64,000 bases of DNA, taken from contig OY821751.1 in the NCBI GenBank assembly GCA_963682055.1, positions 2,542,001-2,606,000 of the forward strand. The letters run 5' to 3'. Each line of letters begins with the position of its first letter. Position 1 is the first letter of the stretch. This document shows positions 46,451 to 61,400 of this stretch, one piece after another. This DNA is from Primula veris. Taxonomy: Eukaryota; Streptophyta; Magnoliopsida; Ericales; Primulaceae. The notes beneath the pieces are model-generated. The model worked only from the letters and a program-made list of their open reading frames with translations, was not told the DNA's origin and did not search any database. The position numbers were made by a program, and so were the translations under genes.

Positions 46451-49400
46451 ATGGCGATAAATGCCCTAATTAATCGCAAACTAGTCTCTCTCCTAAGCCC
46501 GTACCTTATTCATGACCCGACTCTCGACCTCAATCTAGGATTTCTATCCTCCAATGGACTCGCTCAAAACCTCGTGTTCGACTCGAACATTCTCAGCTCG
46601 GAAGTTTTTTCTGAGCCGAATCGGTTTGTGTTTAAAGAGGTTAAAGTTGAGAGTTTTGGCGTGGAGGTGTCGTATTGGTCTGCGGATACGTTTGTGATTC
46701 AAGTTCGAGGCGTACACGTCGTTCTGTAAGTTTTCACAACTAATGTACTAGATTGATAGATAGCTACATACTTGGGGGGCTACTTATGTAATTACAGAAT
46801 ATTACTGTAGATGTGTAATACAGACTCTCTCTCTTTTCACTTTCTCTCTCTATATCTATACATGTATATATATATATATGTGTGTGTGTAGTTTTTAAGG
46901 GCCTGTTTGGTTTCGACCTTTTTTTTTGTAGTTTTTTTTGGTTGCCTACTATTTTTATAGTTTCTTAGGGCCTGTTTGACTTCAACTTTTTTTGTAGTTA
47001 TTTAGGGCCTGTTTGGCTTCTACTTCTTTTGTAGTTTTTTTGGCTTCGACTGTTTTTGTAGTTTTTTAGGGCCTGTTTGCCTTCGGCTTTTTTTTTTTGT
47101 AGTTTTTTAGGGCCTGTTTGGCTTCGCCTTTTTTTGTAGTTTTCTAGGGCCTGTTTGTCTTTTTTTTTTTTTTAGTTTTTTTTTGGTTGCCTACTATTTT
47201 TATAGTTTCTTAGGCCTTGTTTGGCTTCAACTTTTTTTGTAGTATTTTAGGGCCTGTTTTTTTTTTTTTTTTTGTAGTTTTTTAGGGCCCGACTTTTTTT
47301 GTAGTTATTTAGGGCCTGTTTGGCTTCTACTTGTTTTGTAGTTTTTTTGGCTTCGACTGTTTTTGTAGTTTTTTAGGGCCTGTTTGGCTTCGGTTTTTTT
47401 TTGTAGTTTTCTAGGGCCTGTTTGGCTTCGACTTTTTTTGTAGTTTTTTAGTGCCCGGCTTTTTTTGTAGTTTTTTTAGCATATTGCTTAAAAAACCTGT
47501 TTAATATGTTTTAGGGCCTGTTTGGCATCAGCTTATTTGGTTTCTTTCAGTTTTTTGCATTAAAAAAGCTACTTTATAATCTGTTGTCAAACACCAATGG
47601 AACTTATTTTGAAGCCAGCTTTTTGGTTACTGTTTTTATATGTATGTATTTATGTGTGTGTTCTATGTATCAGTGAAAGTGTTGTATTTGTCTGTAAGGA
47701 ATTTAAATATTTAATATTCTATTAAAAATTTGTGTGTGTATATATGCATGCATGAATCGTATTGGTCTGTAAAGATATGTTTGTGATCAAATTCCGATGC
47801 GTGCATGTTGTTCTGTAAGGAATTTATTTATTTTAGTTAAAATTATTACTGTTTGTGTATATATGTATGTATTTATGTGTGTATCAGTGTATGTATCAAT
47901 GTATAGTTTAGTCTATTTTTGTATGTGTATCTGTCTATCAATGTGTGTGTGTGTGTTTCGGTGAAGTTATTCCGATGTATGTTGGTTTGTGAATGAAGGG
48001 AAGCAACAGAGGACAGGCCGTTAGGGGCGAAAAGCATGACAAACAATTCAGCATCGGAGGAGAGGAAACGGATTCTAGCTGAAATTGATCCTGAGGTACT
48101 TGTTTTCGTAGTGGTTAGAGTACTTCGAGGAAATGATATCTATTTTCTTGTAATTCTGGGGCATGTTTTTGTGATCTTGAATGTTATAAAAGTTGTAGCA
48201 AGATTATAAAGAAACGGCGATTTATTAATTTATTAATTCGATGTCCAAACTAGAGCCATCATCTTTCCTATAGACTTGCTTGCTAACATATATCCCTGAC
48301 TGGAAAGTATGTGCTGTCGTATTTTCGTAATGGGTTTTTATGATTTTTTAAGGTTCTGATGTTTGCAGAAATTTTAAAAAGAAATTAGTATTAAACATAG
48401 TGAAGAAGTTAAATTATGCCTTATTTAAGTTAATTGTTTTACTCAATTCGATTTTCCATATTATAGTGGCTGAAATTGATACTGACATAACTCCTTCGTC
48501 CCTAAAATGCATCCAGAAAACTACATGCAACTTTAACTTACAAAATTCTCGTCTCTATATTGCCATAATCGAAATTTTAAAAAATCACTTAGTTTAAGTG
48601 TTAAACTATATGATTAACTTTTAAAAGAATTCGTTTAATCAATTTAGATACAAGATTTATGCAAGCCAAGTTTGCACGTGGACGGAGGGAGTATTTATTT
48701 AAACGGGTCGGCTAATAAGTGCCGTGCCGTCAGGGCATTCGTTAGGCATTAAATTACTTTCTAAATCCAAGTTGTATGTAATGCAAATAGTAGTTGTACT
48801 TAAAAGGTAAAAAATGTTAAAAACTACTATAATTTAATTTGGGAGACTTTAAAAGCCATTAAATAATATTTGGCCTTGTTTGGTTTACATGTACTTTTAC
48901 TTAATTTTACTTTTAAGTATAGAAGTAAGTAGTTTTGTTTGGTTGTCCATTTTTAAGTCTACTTTTAGCAAAAGTAAGTGATTCAAAAGTGTACTTATTT
49001 TAAGTACCAATTGTAATACTTATGGCAAAAAAAGTAAAAAGTGACACTGTAGTAATTCTAGTATCTCATTATATTTCTTCATTTCTTTTCACATGGATTC
49101 TTCCTTCCCTTTTTTCTTCTTTATAATTCCAAACTGAAAAATCTATATATTTCTAACCATTTACTAGTAAGTGAACTAGTTCGTAGAGAATAGGATTGCT
49201 ACAACCAGTAATTTAGACATATCCAGTAATTGCTACAACCTTTTATTAAGGAATTTTCATTTCCCCATCATAATTGTTTTTCTTTTAGAACATAATTAAG
49301 ATTAGCTTTTGAGTTTAGGATTTGGGCAAAATATAATTCTCTGTTTCAGAAAATTTTCAGTTTACAAGTTACCACTTACCAATACCTAAATTTTATGCAT

Positions 49401-52400
49401 TTTTATTTGAAGAAACCAATATTTTACTTTTTTCGTTATCGCTTGTTGAGCTTCAGTTGATTTTAAATTTTGTAAAATTTTAGTACACCATTTGCCTATA
49501 CAACTGAATCCGAGGTCATGTGTTTTGAAACTTCATAGTAATTATAATTATGTGGGTTTACAACTCATCGAAAGAAAATCCATTATGAGTTATAGAAAAA
49601 TTATTTTCGTTCTTTTTCCTAGTTTATTTTACTTGTAGAATAATACCTCATAGGAGAATAAATTAAAACATATGGATGTAATAGTTTTTTTATAACAGTA
49701 AAGTAAAAGTACAAAGTTTCTACCAAACAACATTTTTCTTAAAAAGTATACTTTTATACTGTTTACCAAACAACAATCACATGCTTAAAAGTAAACACTA
49801 AAAGTATACTTTTCTACCTCCATCAAATCAAATAAGTATACTTTTCTACCTCCATCAAATAAGTATACTTTTGTACTTATAAGATGCAACCAAGCGAGGC
49901 CAAGTCTTCAATTAACTTGATCAAGTTGATGTTATTACCGAATTACTCATATTAGAACCTGAAAGAAATATCAAGCATTATTAACCAATGCATACAGGGC
50001 ATTGGTTAGCTTTTCCCTTATTTAAATAGGTCATGGTGATAATTTGGCAGAGGAAGTTGACTAATTGTGCAAGGCTTTACAAGCCGTGAAGTTGGCGGGA
50101 GTTAGGGAACCGGAACCTAGACGGTGAACTGATAATTTTGACCCTTTTTTTCATTTTATATATCTAATGTATAAGCACACGGTACATAAGGTTTTCAAGC
50201 TAAATTTAACATTTAACTCCTTTAGACTTAAGAGTTATTCAACAATTATATATAAAAGGTTTAAAAACATCTAACGAAGATGACAGTAATCATATACTGT
50301 ACATATTTTCAAAACAAAGCCGAATTACAAATCTAATTTAATGTCAGAGAGTTACCGGAACGTGAAGTTGTTAGCCTTCAATTGAACACTATTTTTAACC
50401 CACTCCAAGTTGCTCCTCATCTTCGTTGTTTTTTGCATTAAGTATCTTGATTTTGAAATGTAGAAAAGTGCATATCCAAGATTTAAGTGCGGGAATATGG
50501 TATAGTCACTATGTTAGCAAATGTTATATTCCTATAAAATTCTTGAAGTCCGTGTCTACAATAGGTTTTAGGGCCGAAAAGATTAGTGTTATATATTATA
50601 AGCTTGTGAAATTTCAGAAAATTTTCTTTATAGCTTATTAGTGGGTCTTTCACTCTTTGAAATTTCACGGACGTGTAGCATAGGCGCTTTTAAAGTCCAT
50701 ATGCTGAGAACTATAAGATTTAGGCATCTTTTTCAAACTTGCTCATAGAAGTTTCTGTTAGTACTAGTATATGTGTTGGTGCTTTTTTTTTTTTGCCCAT
50801 AGATTGCTAATCATAGTTACAGTCTCTTTATATTTCAGGACAGTGCTCTGCATGATGTTTTGCAAAACTTATCAGAAATCGACTCCTCCAAAAATCAGAG
50901 AACCTCTTTCCTTGATGTTTTGCTCGAACATTGTCAGTTGCAAATACACGACATTAGCGTTCATGTCAAATTCCCTATTGCGAATGATTCTTATGGAATT
51001 TCTTTTGGGATAAAGCAGTTAAATTTGGGTTCTGTTGGTAGTAACCGATGTTTCATGAGATCCCTTTTTGGTGTGCTTACTTCTTCTTCAAAAGATTTAG
51101 TTCTAAGCCTTGATGTGAAAGGCTTTGAAGTTGGGTTAAAGAAGAATGATGCTGACAGCTGCCTTATAAGTTCAGTAGACTTTTCTGCGCACATGAAATT
51201 TAACAATTTGAAGTTAGTAGGTTGCAATATCGAGGTTCCGGAATTATTATTTTCGTTTAATCCTGCGAAACTTGGCGTTTTATTTGTAGTCTATGCACTT
51301 CTGTGCAATATATCAAATCAGGCTAGAAACGGTAGGCACCTATGGGACATAGCCGCGGACAGAATTGGTACTCTGACTAGATTTTCATTGTGTACATTGG
51401 TTTTGATGGTCTGTATATGGATACAGTATGTTAATATGTATGAAGATCTACTTCTATTAGTTGGGTATCCTGGGGAGAAGGCTATGAATATATCTACTGT
51501 TAAGATATCCGGAGATGACAAGTTTTCAGCATCAGTTAAGAAGAAATGGAAAAAATTATGCGAATTTGAAAAGAAACTTCCTGCTGAAGCTATATTACGT
51601 GCAAGGCGAATAGCACGCTACAGAGCAGAGTTAGAAAGGGAAAACAGAGAAAATCATTATAGTGAAGTTTTGGTCCACTACAATTTCAACTTTTACAAGA
51701 GGATCCTTTTACTCATTAGTCTTGTGTGGAAAATAATAAGCAAATTTTTCTTTGTCCTTGTAATTTGGAGAAAGAATCCAAAGAGTGGTGGATCAAGCAT
51801 CGTTTCTGAAGATTCTTCTGCACAGGGTTGCTTCCATATAAGTGTTGGTTCAATTTCAGCTGCTATTTCCCCGTTGAATTATGCACAATCACGTCTGCAT
51901 GGATTTAAAAGTTCAGATTTAGGAAGTTCGTCATTAGATTTACAACAGATTTGTGTTTCAGTTGATGAGCTGATTATATTACACACAGTCGGTGTCTGTG
52001 AACAGAATTTTAAGGTCTCATGTAGTCAAATGAAGGTAATTTCATCTTCTTTAAATGACGATGACCTTCAGAACACGAAAGATCCCAAAAGATACTTAAA
52101 CAAAGAAACAGTTGACCGTGAAAGGATTGTATTGAAGACACAACCTGCAAGCACATTATATGTTCCAAATGCAACCACAGAGAGTTCTTCCTCAGTTTTA
52201 CAAGATCTTTTTGATGAAGTGTGGTCAAATTGGAAAACTTGTTGCACGGAATTTAAAAATAGTGGGATCCAGTATTGTGATACACCATGGATGTTCTGTG
52301 AAACTAAAAAATCAGTAACAGATAAAAGGCTCAAGAATGTGGGTTCTGGTTTTTGGAAAGGCAGTTTAATGTTGGGCAAAGTTTTTATCTTCTTGGATTA

Positions 52401-55400
52401 TTCGACAATATCGTCATTTTGTTTGGTACTTGGGCAGATACAGACTGTTTACTTATTGTCTCAAGGTAACAAATCTGATGTTATTTTGCCCACTCCTGTA
52501 ACCGAGGATATCTCTCAATTGTTAACTTGGGATGAAAAATGCAAGTCACATGTTGGTGAAGCGGAGAAGATGTTGCTTAAAATTGTTCCACAAAAACATA
52601 TTCAGATGTGTATTTATATTGCTGGTCCTCTAATCCGTTTACCATTGAGAAAGGATCTGTTTTATAGTCAGTATATCAATGAAAAGAAGATAGCTGGGCA
52701 AGATGAAAATCACCTTGTACTTTCCATCTGCGACCTTGAACTTGCTGTTTTGCCAGCAAAAGAGCAAAAAAAAATCAACATTCCAAGGTTTGGTAGTGAA
52801 AAATATAAAAGCCAAGAAAATATATCAACCGAGACTTACGCAAAAGCTAGTGGTTTAGAAGCTTTCATTGAGAATTCTGCAGAAAACAAGAATTATCATA
52901 TTGTTCTGCTGAATCCGTTGAGTATAAAGTTTTTGTCATCAAGGTATGAATTCTAGCGTTATTTGCTTATGCTTCAAAAAAGTTGTTAACTAAGTGGCAA
53001 TAATTCATTGGGTCTTATCTCAGTGTGTTAAGTTAATTGGAAGAATTGTCAGTTCGGAGTTGATGTTCACTACATATTTTTTTCTGTTTTCTATACGACT
53101 ATATCAACCTTGCACACCTTTCGATTTTTTTCACTAACCTGCCATGTTTTTAAAACTGTACACGAACTTATTAGTTTAATGACTGTTTTCTACGTGTCTG
53201 TTCAAATGATGTTCACTACATGAATTTACTATTTTCTATACAAACATTGAACACATTTTTATTTTGTACACCAACCTAACATGTTTATAAAACTGTACAC
53301 TTATGTAATAGTTTCATGACTGTCATGTATGCTTCCATCATGATTAACGGGAACAAAGTAACATCAGTACACGGCTTCTGTCCAATTTCAGGAGTGATAT
53401 GGTCCTCCTTTTTCCGGTAATTTAAACAAAATTGTACACAATAGTCGTTGAACCAATAGGTTAGTGAAGACATCTAAAAACATGTTAGTTTAGTACTTTA
53501 GTGTATAACATAGATGGTGCCAAAAATTAAAACCCCATGTTTGAAAAACCATTTTATGTATGGTAGATATTTCTATATGTTGTTGAGCATTGTTGGTCGA
53601 ACTTGTTTGAGTCCTTGAGACTGTGTTAATGTTTACAAATCTTGAAGATCGTCAGGAATCTCGTATATATTCCTGCCTCCAAGTAGTACTTCCTAGACTT
53701 GTTGAGCTGCAAATGAAAAAAATTGAGTTGCATAGAAAGTTTAGGTGCTTAGACAGAAAACTGCCGAGGTTTAATTATAGCTACATAAAAGAATACCATG
53801 AGCTTGGAGGAAATGTTTTTCCCTTGCTTGATGATGGTATGAAATAAAACCTGTATACTGAAATCATTTTCAGAAGTTAACAAATAATGACTGTTCAATC
53901 TATTTTCCTGTTTTATTACGTACTATCTCAGATTCTGATATACAACCTCATTTCCACAATTTTTTTGCTCAAAAATTTTATACTTTAATCTAACTTCTGG
54001 ACACTTCATTCATCCCAGGCAGAATGTTTATTCTTTGGACTCGGCAGTTATTGCGATTTCAGCGACTTGGCAGGCGGTGGCTGCTGGAATTTCTGTTCTG
54101 CTATTTATGGATGAATTGTTTGTTATAAGTAAGGTGATATTGTTGTTGTTGTTTGTTGTACTTTTTTATTCCAGCATTCAGTTCCTCTTTCCTTTCTGGT
54201 TCCGTATCATTTGTATAATTTATTTCTTTTTCACTTACATATATCTGGCAACAACATTAAAGCATCCTACTCTTACCTTAGATCTTGAAATTTAGAAGTC
54301 TCATGCACTGGAAAAAACCATAATTTATTTGCTTTTCAAACATTTTCCTCATGTCCCAGATACAGCTGTTATATTTCAGGTGATACATATGTCCAGCTTT
54401 GAGTTCATATGCTGTGATTACTAATTGCTTTAACTTTAGGCTTTTTGCTATTTTAACAAAATTCGCCAGGTTTGAAGAAGATTATAATTGATCCAATTCT
54501 TGTTTGACATTTGTTGTTGAACTCTTGGATCTATTTCTTCGTGCAAAATTTGGATGTACTCTGTTTTATCAGAATATTGTAGTACCACTGTTAAGAGGCT
54601 TAAGAAGTCATCACTGTTGTCAACTACTGGAAAACGTATCACTGATTTAATGTGAAATCATTAATTTTTACTCTTTACTTTTTCCTTAGGTTTCGAGTTT
54701 TTTCATGTGTCCACAGTTCTTTTGGTTGAAAATGACTTACTGGAGTAAATTATTCCTTTTCTGTGATGCAGGTGCTTATTGACATATTTTCTCCAATTTC
54801 ACACACCATATATAGTTCCAGTTCGTTTACGGGTGCAAGATCTCAAGTTCTAGTAAGGCAAGAACCCTTTATAGGGACACCAATGAGAAGGACAGAGAAT
54901 GTACCTTCAACATATACAAAAGCCAAATTTATTTTCAATGGCACGTTTGAGATCAGCTCAATGGAGATTATCTTGCAAAACTCGAGGAAAGGCAATACAA
55001 GAGAGAATTACGGCGTAATATATGACCAAATAAGTCGCAAGAAGATGGTCATTAACGATCTACCTGATTATGGAACAATTCTTATAGCCCATAAAATGTC
55101 TTTGGGGATCTCTTTGAAAGAAAAAGAAGTGCAAATGAATGCTGATCTGTTTGATTTTTGTTCCATCATTTTCAGAGATCAGAGTGATATCTGGACTACC
55201 ATGGATCATTTTCAAGTTCGAGATGCGATAAATTCTCTTAGTAGCTTGTGTGAAATATCAGTGTCACACTTTAACATTGCTTTGCGCTTATCAAATCTTT
55301 ATTGCTCCGGTATTGAGATTGAAGAGGCCTCTACTCATTGGTTAGTAATGAATTTCACCACTAACGAGATTTATTTGACGGGATTGTCGGTAAAAGAGAT

Positions 55401-58400
55401 ACTGATTGATACCCATAAATCAAACAAACTGGACTCCTCAGTTGTTTTTGGAAGAGATTTTCAAACAATTGGTTGCCAGATTAAGGTAAATCTTTTGGGT
55501 TAATTTATTTTTTAGTCCCTAAACCATGGCCATTGTCCTTTTTGATAATGTTCTTCTGAAATACACAGTTTTAGTCCCTGAACTTTACAAATTATGCATT
55601 TTTTGTGCTTTCCTCGCCGCATAGGTCCTTCAAATTTCCCCTTAATGTTTTAATTATCATGTTTCCCCCCAAATTTCTTATAACAAATCTCATCTAAAGA
55701 TGTTTAAATAGAAATAAAATAGTTCAAAAGTATAAAATATTCGAATATTTATAGGAGATCAAACTGCGTTAATTTTAGAGACCAAAAATGCATAATTTAT
55801 AAAGTTCAGGGACTAAAGCTGCTGATACAAAAGTATAGGGACAAAAGTGGGACAAAGACCGTAGTTTAGGGACTAAAAACGAATTATACTTTCTCTCATT
55901 AACTAAGGTGATGTTGCTGCAGTTACACGCACTCTCACTGTCAGACTTTTTTGTTCCACTTCCTTCTACTTTAGCTCGTATAGTCGTATGTCATATACAC
56001 GATTCAGAGGTTTCCTTTTAGTTTATTAGTCGGTTGAGCCAGATTCTGTGAATAAATAAATTTGAATTGCTTTTGACAGGGCGGTTCTTTTTTCATGGAA
56101 ACCACAGCACTGGCTCTTTTTGTAAAATGTTTTGCCTCTTATCACCATTTCATCAGAAATCTTGTACCTGTTCAACCACAGCACATGGTTACTGGAGTTG
56201 CAGAAGATATAGTTGTACAAAATAGAGATCAACAAGTGACATGGAAGCAGTTGGAGGAGCTTAAAATAAATTTTTCTCAATTTTTCTTCACACTTGTGGC
56301 TGCAGATAAAAATGGTATAAGTGTGTATAATAGACTATTTACAACTCCCACACTTCAAACCACACTCCCACATCATCCATCCTACGTAGCATGGCAGGAA
56401 GTTTAGTGTAGCAATTTTTTTGATTGTTATTGAGTTTACTGTAACTGCAACGTAGCTGACATGGAAAGTGTAGTCTAGAGTGTAAGAGTTATGAGCATGG
56501 CAAGTCTCATTTCCCCACTTTGTACCCTACATCTAGGATCTATTGCGGAACTCGTGAGCACTTGACGGGGTTAGGAGATAATATTAGTGTGGAGAAACTA
56601 GATTCTACAAATAGTAAAAGACAGAGAAGTAAAAATTTCTTATATCATAGCTTGACTTATGTGGGAGAAATTAATACATTTTCGTTGCTTAAAGAGATTC
56701 CATAATCTTAAACTTTTCAATGCCAAGTGACACAGAATATGCTTAGAATCTCATGAAAATTGGTGTAATTTATTGAAACTTGAAGTTTTAATGTGAAGTG
56801 AACATATAACATGTTTAAATCCTACAAAAATTGGCGTAATGTATTTTAAATTCCACATTCGTCCAAGCATTGGTCATTGTTTTCTTCTTGTATCTTTGTG
56901 TTTCTACATTGAAAGACAAATAAAATATTTGAACAAGTATGGATGTCTAGTGTCCAACATATCGAATATCAGATACCTGCTTACCAAGTCTAAAGCTGTA
57001 TTACTTTTCTGCAGGAGGATTTAGAGAAGTCCAATTTGGGGCTGATTTTCTTTTGAACCTTGATAATGAGAATCGAAAATTCTCTTTTGACCTTTCCCAG
57101 CTTTCCATACTTTCACAAACCCTAAGCAAAGCAGTGGAACAGAAAAGCAGCGAGATCCAAATTCCTCATTTTTTCACTTCCTGGCCAAGTGGTCAATCTT
57201 CTGAAATTCTACTTGAAGATCAAACTTTAGATAATTCAATGCCTGAACTCCTGAATTTAGGTCGACAAAACTACATTTTAAAGAGGTTAGGAGTTTCCGT
57301 TACAGTTGAGAGGCCTATTATTGAAGAAAGTGATAGATCTCAGGGTTTAGACCAGGGATGGATTGGTAGCGGTGCTATTTTAGGTCTTGACATGACAATA
57401 TCTCTGCAAGAAATGCAGGTAACACATACTTTCCTTGTCCATATTTTCTGGTAATTTTAATTATATTGTGACCTGTTGTCTTGAAAATGCCCCAACCTTT
57501 TAAACTTATATACATAATTCTGTTTTTTTTGTGTTCTTTAATAAAAAGATATATATACTACAAGCTTTTATGCTAAAAATTACTAGAAGACCATGACTTT
57601 ATGCAAGTTCCTTTCTTGGCCAAAGCTAGTGAGCTGAAGCATAAAAGCATCCTCTTAATGGTGTAAGTGAATAAGATGTTAACCAATAGCTGCAACCTAA
57701 TGGTCCACACAAATCTTAGTGGTGCATAAATATTGCATATCATATTTGTTCATTATTTTGCTGTGAGTATCTCTCAAGCTTTACCCCTGCCATTTTTATC
57801 TCTCTTCCCTCTTTCTTCTCTCTGTCTTCCTTCCTTCAGCTTTTGAGGTTCATAAAAAACATTCATTTCCATGATTTATATGACCTTATTATCATAAATG
57901 GTGAAATGTGTTGTGCAATATATGTTTGATTTATATATATTATAATTGCCAGTGGATGGGTCTAATTTTGATATCTTCCATCATCAGATGATTCTTTCCG
58001 CTTTGGAGTCCTTGCCTGCGTTTTCAAGCGAACAGACCGTTAACAATGTTGGCGATGGGTACCAAGAATCTGATAGAAGTTTGATTGGAATGCCTCCTGA
58101 TGGTATTTTCAGAAAACTTTTTGCCATAGTGTTTTCTGTTCTAGAGAATGGGATCATTACTGTTTTTTTTTATTCTAATGTATCATCTAGCTTCGATTTT
58201 GTAGACCAGCCTACAACAAGTTGCAGTTTATGCTAACGTTACATATCGCAGCAACTTAGAACATTCAGTTTTGCAAAAAAAATTAAAATTTTAGGGTACT
58301 TATTAATTATGAAAACTGTATTTTATACACTATTCTGTTTTTCCCCTCACATTTTTCCTATTTTAGAACCAAAACTATATGGCTTTCATTTCTATGTAGT

Positions 58401-61400
58401 GCCCCAAACAGGAAAAATGTGGTAGGTTAGGGTATTTGTAACTTTAATTGGATGGTGTAGAGAATCGAAATATGAGGACATGTTAGTTTGTAAAGTTGTA
58501 ATTAGTCCTCTAGAAAATCTGATAAAGTTAACCTGAAAGAGATTTATTTTTTCTGGTTCAGGGGCTGTTGTTGCAATCCAAGACGTTGATCAGCACACTT
58601 ATATGACTGTCGATAGCATAGAAGGAAAATACAGTTTGGTTGGTGCAATTCATTATTCTCTGGTAGGCGAGAGGGCATTATTCAGGGTATGGATTTTGGC
58701 TCACTTTTACATGCTTACAGTTTACTTAAAAAAGACCATTAAGGTGCCAACTTTATATTTTCTAGTTAGAAAGGGTTAAGGATAAAAAAATTTGTATATA
58801 AGAATGTTGAGGTCTTGAAATATAGACCAGGTGACTCATATTTGAAATGTCGGTATCATTCTTGAACATTTGGGCAACTCACATCCCTAAGCATGTGTTT
58901 GAATTTAAGGTTCTACTCCACTAAACCCATTAATAGGTTATTTCCAAAGGACCTATTAATACTTTAGCAGAGCTTCAGTTGTGTTTGTAAAGATTTGTCT
59001 GCTCCTTAGCTTCTAAATCTTATCATGCCAAGTGGGGAATTAGAACACTGTAATGTGGTTTATCATTTCCGTCGCTCTGTAGTTTCTCTGTGGCAGTGTT
59101 AACTTTATTTTCCTACTTTTTCCCTGCAATTTAATCCTTTGTATGATTTGTAATCGAATCAATACATAGGTGAAGTATCAAAACCAGAAGAGATGGGGAT
59201 CGTCAGCATTATGGTTTTCCTTAATCTCATTGCATGCGAAAAATAGTTCAGGAGAACCTTTGCGGCTGAATTACCGAAAGGGGTCTGGTTTTCTCGATAT
59301 TTCTTCTGCAAGTGACGAGTCTGAGGCACTTTGGACAACAATTCCGTTCAACTCCAAGAATGAAGAGCTTGAGACCAAGCCTGAATCATACAATTTCTCA
59401 GGAAAAAATACATTTTACTTCGTGAACAAGAAAACCGATCAAGCTGTGGCTTTTGTTGAAGAGGTTCCGGAATTTGTAAACAAGCCTGGAAATTTGTTTA
59501 AGTGGAAAGTTTTCCATGATTTTTCACCCTATGAAAATTTCCCCCGAATTGATATAACAGTTGAAAAAGTTATTGTGACTATTGTACATGAACTTCCGGA
59601 TACAAAAGAGACATTTCCTCTCCTCCGGGCATCAATCTGTACCACAGAATTTGTCGTACACTTCCAACTTTCAAAGGTTAGAGTTATGGGCAGACTAAGT
59701 TTTGTGCTACAAATCTTCGATGGCCAGAGTAACTTATGGTGAGTACTTCCGCTGTATGAATAGTTATGTTTTGGTTAGGACCAAGGAAAAGTTGATTAAT
59801 TATTTTATATTGCAGGAAAGAATTTGTTGATCCGGTTGAGTTGTGTGTCTTCTATCGCTCTCGCTTCCAAGTTTTGGACTCCAGAATCGGTCCACATACA
59901 GTGTCAGCTAGTTTTTATGCTAGAATGAAAAAGGTCAATGTCATGTTAAAATTGTGTATTGCCATTCATAAATTTGTTCTTGTTTCTTGAGGGGGACTCA
60001 GATTGTGGTATTATTGACAGTTTGGTGTAGCAATTACTGAGCTTTCATTGGACACGTTGCTGTTTGTGATTGGAACACTTGATTTGGCGGGCCCTTTTGC
60101 AATAAAAAATTCAAAGATTCTTTCTAACTCCTGCAAGGTTCGGTAATATCACTCTGCTAGTTTGTATGGAGCGGTTTCTCAAATTCAGTTTTCTCGTAGT
60201 TGATGTTGCATTCGTGTGCTTTTGTGTACCATGCGTGTGTGCTTGTCTGTTTCATCTGGATTGAATTTGTTCGAACGTCTTAAACCTCTTCACTTCTGGT
60301 TCTATTAAAAGCAAGTTAGCTAAATACTCCTTTTAGATGATGATACTATTTATGCTTATATCTCTGAGATATTGTTAACCCGCTAGACTTAAATTAACAC
60401 CTTTAGAAATTGAAATGACCTTCTGTAAGAAAGTACTAGCGCTGCTTTCAGATATATGCAACCTAATTGTTCGTTCTGGTAAGTTATCAATGTATAAGTA
60501 AAGTTTCCACTTAAGTACTGCTCGTCACCTGTGAAATATATATGAGAAGCATGTCAAAATGGACAGTTTAAATATTTATAAATTTTTGTTCTGAAGGGGT
60601 GTAATTTGGAGTTCTATCTCGTGATTTATTTTGTTCCGTGGTTTACACAATCAGCTTTCTGTGAGTTATTTAACCTTTTCGAGGCCTTGTTTAGCATAGT
60701 CTTTCTTATAGCGTCTTCTCTCCAATCTGTTAAACTTTTGGACCAAATAGGACTCAAAATCATTTTATGTGACATTTCTGTTGTGTATCCTGTCCAACTT
60801 GTTTTTGTATATATGTTCTGTGTTTGAACTGAAAACATTTGTGTTTGTATGTGTTTTAGGTACTTTGAAATTCTTATTAGTTTTAATTCCCTAATTTTTT
60901 TGAAAATATGAATAATTGCATCATACTATGTTCTCTCTCCATATTTATGACCTTTTGTCTTAATCTATCATTGGCTCACATTAAACGAAGTCTGTTTATC
61001 ATATAATATAGGTGCAAAATTACTGCGGTTTAGATCTTCTGTGTCACTTTTACGATAATCAAGACACTTCAGTAGCCAGTAAGCAGACCAGTACCATTTT
61101 CTTGAGGTATTAACTTTTCAACTGCTTGGTATCTTTAGAAATATAATAATTACCTTTTGTTATTGAGTGCTTGTTGGTTTCCTTCTCCCTTTGTCTAATA
61201 TAATCGAATCCGATTTTTTAATGAAGTATTTCTTAATTTTGAACTTGGTTCAGTACTTAACATGGGGGAAGTTGAAAGCATACCCCTTTAGTGTTGTTCT
61301 TTATTTGGCCCACTAAACTTAATACTCCGTATATAAAAGTTGCAAGTAAGTACAACACAGACTTCTATATAGTTGCAATACGAATCTGTCGAAGAAAGAA

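Noticed and set aside
57946..57987. Earlier acceptor for VPS13-like exon 9 (after ttgccag)
   Set aside because: It would enter exon 9 in the wrong frame; the acceptor before 57988 keeps the frame.
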